Part shown: positions 58,512 to 64,000 of the stretch, piece by piece
How the letters are laid out: each line of letters begins with the position of its first letter
How positions within the stretch are numbered: position 1 is the stretch's first letter
Origin: Rhizomys pruinosus
Taxonomy: Eukaryota; Chordata; Mammalia; Rodentia; Spalacidae
Assembly (NCBI GenBank): GCA_009823505.1
Contig: VZQC01011003.1
Location: forward strand, 2,693,809 to 2,757,808
Reading direction: 5' to 3'
DNA length: 64,000 bases
Position numbers and translations under genes: made by a program
The notes under the pieces: generated by a model
What the model saw: only the letters and a program-made list of their open reading frames with translations
Database searches by the model: none
Told to the model about the DNA's origin: nothing

Positions 58512-61500
58512 CTGTCTTATTTTGCTCTCACAAATCAACTGCGTTCAGTGACTTTCCCCTAAGCGGACAGTCCCGCCCTTCCTTCTGCTAGGAACTGTCA
58601 TCCCGAGTGCACCAACCAGGTTCCTGCCTCCAGACTGCAGATCCCAGATCGGCCTCTCGGGTCTCTCTAGCTGCCATCTCTATGGTTCGGGGACGCTCCG
58701 GTCGCGGCTTGCCCAGTCCTGCTCTCGCGCCTGCGCGAGCCCAGCGCGTGCCCTCCCTCTGGCAACTGTCCAGCCGGCGGGTGGGAGGGGTGGGTCTGGG
58801 AGCGTTGCGGCGGTGGCCGCGGCCCCTGAGCGCAGGGCGGTTCTGTGACCAAGCCTGCGCGGGGTAGTCCTCCGCCTCCTCGGGCGGCGGCCACCGGCCC
58901 GCAGATGATGGGTCCGGAGGAGGTCGGAGGCTGCTCGGGAGGAACCAAGTTGCTCCCGGTCCCGGCGCCGGAGCGCGGGGGTCAGGACAGGAAGATGATC
59001 GCGACCACAGGCGGCTTCGGCGGAGGAGCTGTTGCCGCGGAGCTCCCGGAGGAGGCTGGGGAGAGAGTAGAGACGCCCCCGCGCAGTCTCCAGCGCTTCC
59101 TCGCGGCGGCGGGCGGACAGCTGGAACCCGGGCTCTGTTCCTGCCCCCATCTCGCTGGCCCGGTCGGCGCCCCTCGGTCCCCGGCAGCCTGGAGCTCCGA
59201 CTCCTGCTTGCCAGACTGGGGCCGTGGGCGCGGCGGCGCGGGGGCGGTGAGGGTCCGGGCGACGTGCCGGCCGGGCATGACCAACGGGGACTCGGGCTTT
59301 CTGCCGGGCCGGGACTGTGACGACCGGGAGGCGGCGCGCGGGCTTGCTGGCGCCGGGGACCCGAAGACGAGCGGCTGCCGCCCCGTCGTCTACCTTCGCC
59401 GGGAAGGGCCTGCTGACGAAGGCGTGGACGGCGCGGGCAGCCCGGAGGACTGGGCCGCGCCGCTCGAGGACCCGCTGCGGAGCTGCTGCCTGGCAGCCGC
59501 GAACCCAGAGAGCACCGGCAGCGGCTCGGCGGGCAGCGAGGACGCCGGGGTCGGAGGAGGCGCGCCGCCCCCCGCCACCTCGGCCCCCCCTTGGCCGAGA
59601 GGACTCGTGCTGACTCGGAGTGCAAGCCCACGGTTTCACGGACGTCCACTTGAAACTCTCGGAAACCGTTCGAGGTGAGCACCGCCAGAAGCGCCGGCGA
59701 CCCCCTGCCCCCGCGGGCCAGCAGGTGTCCTTGTCCGCTGCGGAGCCGGGACCGGCGGGATCACGAGCCCGGGCTACGGACTGGCGGCTTCGCGGACTTC
59801 TTCACAGAGGGGGGGAGCTGCGGGCGCGGGGCTCGCGGGCGGGCCGGGCCGGGCCGGAGCTGGCGGACAGCGGCCACGCGCTTGTGGACTTAGCTCTGAT
59901 TTGTGGCTGGGGAAGAGGAACTGGGTCGGCCTGGGGTTTCTGTAGAAGTTGCGAACTCTGCGAGGAGCCGACCTTCCTGTTGCTCTGTCAGCTGGAGGCG
60001 TCCACGCGGTTCACACCTGGTTTCTGGGCTCCCAGGTCTGACCAGACACCAAGTGCCCTATCTTCCGTTGTCTCTCCTCAATAGCAAATGACCACCGCTC
60101 TAGTTTTAAATTGTATGACGGATGGTTGTTAGCTGCCATGTGAGTACTGGGAATCGAACTGGTCCTTACTGAAGAGCATCAGTGCTCTTAACCACTGAGC
60201 TAACTCTCCACTCCCTGCTCAGCTTCTTGAATGCTGGTATTACAGGATGTAATCCAGCCTACTGGCAAAAATATATTTAAAGCTTGTAGTGACAGTATTA
60301 TTAAGACCTCAAGGCTAATTAATTATATATAACTATTACATGTACTATATTTGTGACACTTGTAGCTTCTGTTTATTGGACTAAATCTGTTTGATCATGT
60401 TTGTGGTAAGTATCACCACATTTTTAAATCTACAAGGGTTTTGGAGATCACCAGTCCAACCCATATGTCCTGAATGATTGCTTTGTGCTAGAATTGGGAA
60501 TAGACATGATTTAAACTGTGCTCTCATCTCACTGATGGAGATTAAGTTAGAAAACAAGTACATAAATCTGTACTGCAATTTGTGAGCAATAAGAATGCAA
60601 ATCTCACATCTTATTACCAGCAGGCATTAATTTTTATCAAACTTTTAAACTTTCTGTAACCTAGGAATTTTATTTACACGGATAGATTTTATTCATGTGG
60701 CTTCATTATTTGTATGTATCAGAAAACTTTTTTTGCTACTACATATGTGCGTGAGGTGCAGGTGTGCATTGTGTTTGCATGGCACATTGCGGGTGCGGGT
60801 GCATGTGTGTTTGCATGTGACATGTATGTCCTTGGGTAGAAAGGCCTGAGGTTTGTGTGGGTTGTCTTCCCCAATCCCTCTCACTCTAATATGATTTGAG
60901 ACAGTGTCTCTTTAGTTGAAACTCTAGAGTTCATGACTTGAGGTCTGGCCTAGCCAGCTTTGGTGAGGAGGTATTCCCTATCTCATTTCCAAAATGCTGG
61001 GATTAAAGGTGGGGCACCATAATCTTCCAAGCCTTTATGTGTATTTCTAGGGGCTTGAACTCAGATCCTCACTCTTGGGTGGCAGTGTCTTACCAGCTGC
61101 CATCTTCCAGTCCAAAGAACTGTGAATTTTAAAGTTGAAAAACCCAATCTAAACAAACAAAAGCCCAATAATAACTTAAGCACTCAAAAGGTTATATTTT
61201 TTTCTTTTCATTTTACTTTATGTGGTGTGCATGTGTATTTGCACTTACCAAGGCACATGTCAATATCTTAGACACGGTTGCTCCATTGCAGGATATTCTT
61301 TAAATAGAGCAGAGTGAGAGGTAGTTTAAATGTTAAATTTGCATTTAGAAAGTCTTAGTATTTAGGTAAAGCCTTAACTGCATTGTGGACCACCTAAAGG
61401 CAGGCACTGTGACATTTATCTGTAAAGATGCAGTATCTAACACTGACACAAAGACCTCCATTCAGGTTAGATTAAATTGGTAGCTTTCATGACTTCTCTA

Positions 61501-62284
61501 CTGTCCTTTAAGAGTGTAATTTTGAACAAATCCTTAATCATTTTAAACAAACAAAAAAAATCAGAAAGTAACCATTGTCACAGTAACCAAACATTTTTTT
61601 TTTTTTTTTTTTCCTGCCCATTTCATGTCAACTCTGAAAGCTCTGGGTATGGGCTCCTTGGGATCAGCTTGCTCTGCGGGATGGATCCTTGTTCTTTGGT
61701 GTACCCTGCTCTTGCTTCATTCTCTACATGAAGTAGCTCACTCTTTAAAGAAGGCAGTTCAGTTAGCTAGTGGTAACTAAGGTTATAAACTGAGATTCCT
61801 GATGGCCAGTTCCTGTTTATGTTGTTACCAACTGTTTATTTTATGCCTCTTTTCTCTCTACTGTTCACCTCCTTTTTTTCCCTTCTTCCCTTGCCACTTT
61901 CCCCTTAACTAGACAAAAATGTGTAACAAACATATTAAAAAAGTTTTCTTATAGACTGGTCCAATAAAAAAAAAGTTTCATGCTGGTTCATGGCAGCACT
62001 TGGGAAACTTGATGCAGAAGGATTGCTACTGAATGGACCTCAGTTGGATACAGAGTGAGACCCTTGCTATTCAGAAAAACAGAACACGGGACTGAGAGAG
62101 TGGCCTAGCGGTTAGAGCCCGGCCGCTCTTACAGAGACACCGTTTCAATCCCCGCACCCACATGGCGGCTAGACGTCTTTGTAACTCCAATTCAGGGAGA
62201 ACTCCAGTTCCAGGGGAATACTGAGACTTCTTCTGAACCTCCGCGGCTTGCACGACGCGGGTGGGTTGTACAGACCTGCATGCA
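58512..62284 (+). repeat. Direct repeat of 54734-58510 (probable false duplication)
   Basis: Offset 3778 from the first copy. It repeats the promoter, uORF (58682-58867), TBC1D12 exon 1, intron start and the B2 that ends the first copy, then continues past it (SINE tail 62285-62345). Long stretches are identical (58512-59058, 59095-59540, 60431-60760, 61210-61540) and alternate with patches full of 1-3 nt indels and substitutions (about 59060-59090, 59545-59870, 60100-60430, 60770-61200, 61540-61680, 61850-62284). That pattern looks like unpolished long-read sequence rather than mutation. Confidence 0.9.
58905..59808 (+). pseudogene. TBC1D12: Second copy of TBC1D12 exon 1, frame broken, donor lost
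   Basis: Starts identically ([12 protein letters not shown]) and keeps frame through an altered stretch at 59060-59090 (six bases shorter). From about 59545 indels shift the frame, with a stop by 59678, and the splice donor is missing (CTTCACAGAGGGG where the first copy has CCAGGTAGGG). I read this as an assembly artefact, not a real pseudogene; a true recent tandem duplication cannot be excluded. Confidence 0.8.
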
Positions 62285-63012
62285 GGACAGTTACATTATA
62301 CACATCACAAGATAAATAATAATAATAAAAAAAATGAAAAAAAAAACAGAACAAAAATAGTTTCATCTTTGTTTTAAGCAAAGATGGGAACCTCGTATGG
62401 CAATTTATGTACTACTACAAAGTGTTATATTCAGTTAGGACTTCAATGCCTGGGTAGCAACCATTTAAAAAGATGGAGAAATTTGTTTAGATAGACTGCT
62501 GACTCTGAAGGGCATCAATGGTTGCCTCTTGTGTTTCTTTCCTTCTGTATGAGGTAAGAGCTAGTTCAGTCCCTGTTGGGAGCTTGCTTTAGCTCTGCCT
62601 TGCCACCTCTCTGCTTGGGGTAAGTTTGCTGTGGGAGCCCTAGAAGTTACCATCCCTCAGATTATTGACACTTTCCTATTGTATAAACTATTGAAATGTT
62701 ATACCTTACATCCATCAGTTCAACAGTGAGGAGTAAAAACCTTTTTAATTTTATTTCATTTTTTATTAAGTTTGAGATAAGGATCTCAAGATGCCTTGGA
62801 ACTTCCTATGTATGTAGCTGAGGTTGACCTTGAACTCCTACTTCTTTTACTTCTACCTCCCAAATTACTGAGATTATATAGACCTAAGCCACAATGCCCA
62901 TGTCAAAGGAGTGAAAGCTTTTTTAAACTTGTGCTTTCGACTAGGCTTAAAGATCTCGAGGATCTGCCCTCACCCCCACTTTCTTCATTTTCTCTTCCTA
63001 AAATAAAGTAAC
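62285..63012 (+). other. TBC1D12 intron 1, continued
   Basis: SINE tail 62285-62345 with an AAAAACAGAACA duplication closing the B2; unique sequence; an old B4/B1-like minus element at 62745-62900. No exon 2 found. Confidence 0.6.
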
Positions 63013-64000
63013 TTGCTGGGTGTGGTAGCACACCACTTTATCCCCCAGGCTCCTTGGAGGCAGAGGCAGGTGGACTCTGTGTGTTCACGGACAGCCTGCT
63101 ATACAGAGCAAGCTCCAGGCCAGCTGGACACTAAAAGGAGACCCGTGTCGTCAAAAGACAAAAAAAAAAAAAAAAAAAGTAACTCTAAACTATTTTTGTG
63201 GGTCTTTCCAACAAATTATTTTCTTGTTTTCAAACTCAATGGCTTAATTTTGCACCACAGTAGTAGACCTCAAATATTTACTGACTAAATATTATAAATT
63301 TGAACTGAGTTAAAGGGGATTCTTAAAAATATAAGTTGTTTTCGTCTTTCAAATGAGAAGGTTGCCAGAGATAGAACTATCCCCTTCAATTCTAAATTCT
63401 ACCTTGAATTTTTTTTAAAGTAAAGCCTACCTCAGAGAAATCATGTTAAACATCAGTTATCCATGTTTGGTTTTTCATGTTTAGACAGTGTACACCAACA
63501 AATCCTAGACTATTTTTTTGGACAGGGTCTAGTTATATAGCCTAGGTTGGCCTCAAACTCCAGATCTTCCCAAATGCTGGGATTAGAGGCATTTGCTATC
63601 ACATGCACTATAGATCTATTATACCATAATGTCTTTGGGGAATATGTATGTGTTGGAAAAACAGCACTGCATGAGAGAATATAAGACTTTAACTTCTACC
63701 TTATAAGTAATTTTTTTCTTTTTTTTTTTTTTTTGTTTGTTTGTTTGTTTGTTTGTTTTGTGGTAGTGTCTCACTATGTGGCCCTGACTGGCCCGGAACT
63801 CAGGAACTCAGAAATCCACCTGCCTCTGCTTCTGCCTTTATCAAAGACATGTGCTCCCACCCCTGGCCATAAGTAGCTTCTTTTTTTTGGGTGGGGGTGT
63901 TCTTTTCGAACTTGGTTTCTGCCCTGTGTAGCCCCAGCTGGCCTGGAACTCACTCTGTAGACCAGGGCTGGCCTTGAACTGCACGAGATCCATCTGCCTC
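63013..64000. repeat. B1 SINEs in TBC1D12 intron 1
   Basis: B1 plus 63013-63178 with irregular small indels; old B1-like minus 63510-63610; B1 minus 63720-63870 with (GTTT)n; B1 minus 63880-64000 cut by the window end. Unique DNA at 63180-63505. Confidence 0.75.

Noticed and set aside
62285..64000. Search for TBC1D12 exon 2
   Set aside because: No sequence reading on from FFTR (expected next residues resemble NLFPKR) behind an acceptor was found; it must lie to the right.

Overview
The window is nuclear DNA from a muroid rodent. It is packed with rodent-specific SINEs (B1, a long B2-type element, ID, B3/B4-like chimeras) and L1 remnants, and it carries two neighbouring conserved genes, NOC3L and TBC1D12, in the order known from other mammals. 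The SINE subfamilies do not look like those of the mouse or rat reference genomes, but I cannot name the species.

Layout. Positions 740-32681 hold the coding part of NOC3L on the minus strand. Seventeen exons can be placed; exons 1-16 have consensus splice sites and join in frame, giving residues 1-653 of a protein of about 800 residues. The last exons lie to the left of position 1. NOC3L has a GC-rich promoter at about 32682-32880. Positions 32880-54730 are intergenic: SINEs, two MLT1-type LTR fragments, an old plus-strand L1 tail (35.4-38.0 kb), an L1 in minus orientation (47.8-51.4 kb) and an unclassified repeat found twice. A CpG island at about 54.78-56.2 kb carries the promoter, 5' leader (with a possible uORF) and first coding exon of TBC1D12 on the plus strand. 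The rest is TBC1D12 intron 1.

The window shows clear assembly scars. Positions 58512-62284 repeat 54734-58510 after a single N, with error-rich patches, so the second TBC1D12 exon 1 is most likely a false duplication. A 710-base N gap (3004-3713) sits inside one otherwise continuous B1 and may be close to zero in reality.

The most interesting biology is modest in scale. A spliced, decayed copy of NOC3L exons 11-16 sits inside NOC3L and runs without a break into an intact exon 17 that still has its splice donor. Three chimeric SINEs start with the same B2 head, which always ends at the same base and is fused to a B1 or a second B2; target-site duplications show that at least one inserted as a unit. 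There is also a perfect 22-bp inverted repeat inside a SINE, and several local tandem repeats. NOC3L acts in 60S ribosome maturation in the nucleolus; TBC1D12 is a TBC-family protein of the RAB11 recycling-endosome system. The two are neighbours but need not work together. I found no CRISPR array, tRNA or rRNA gene, or novel multi-gene system.
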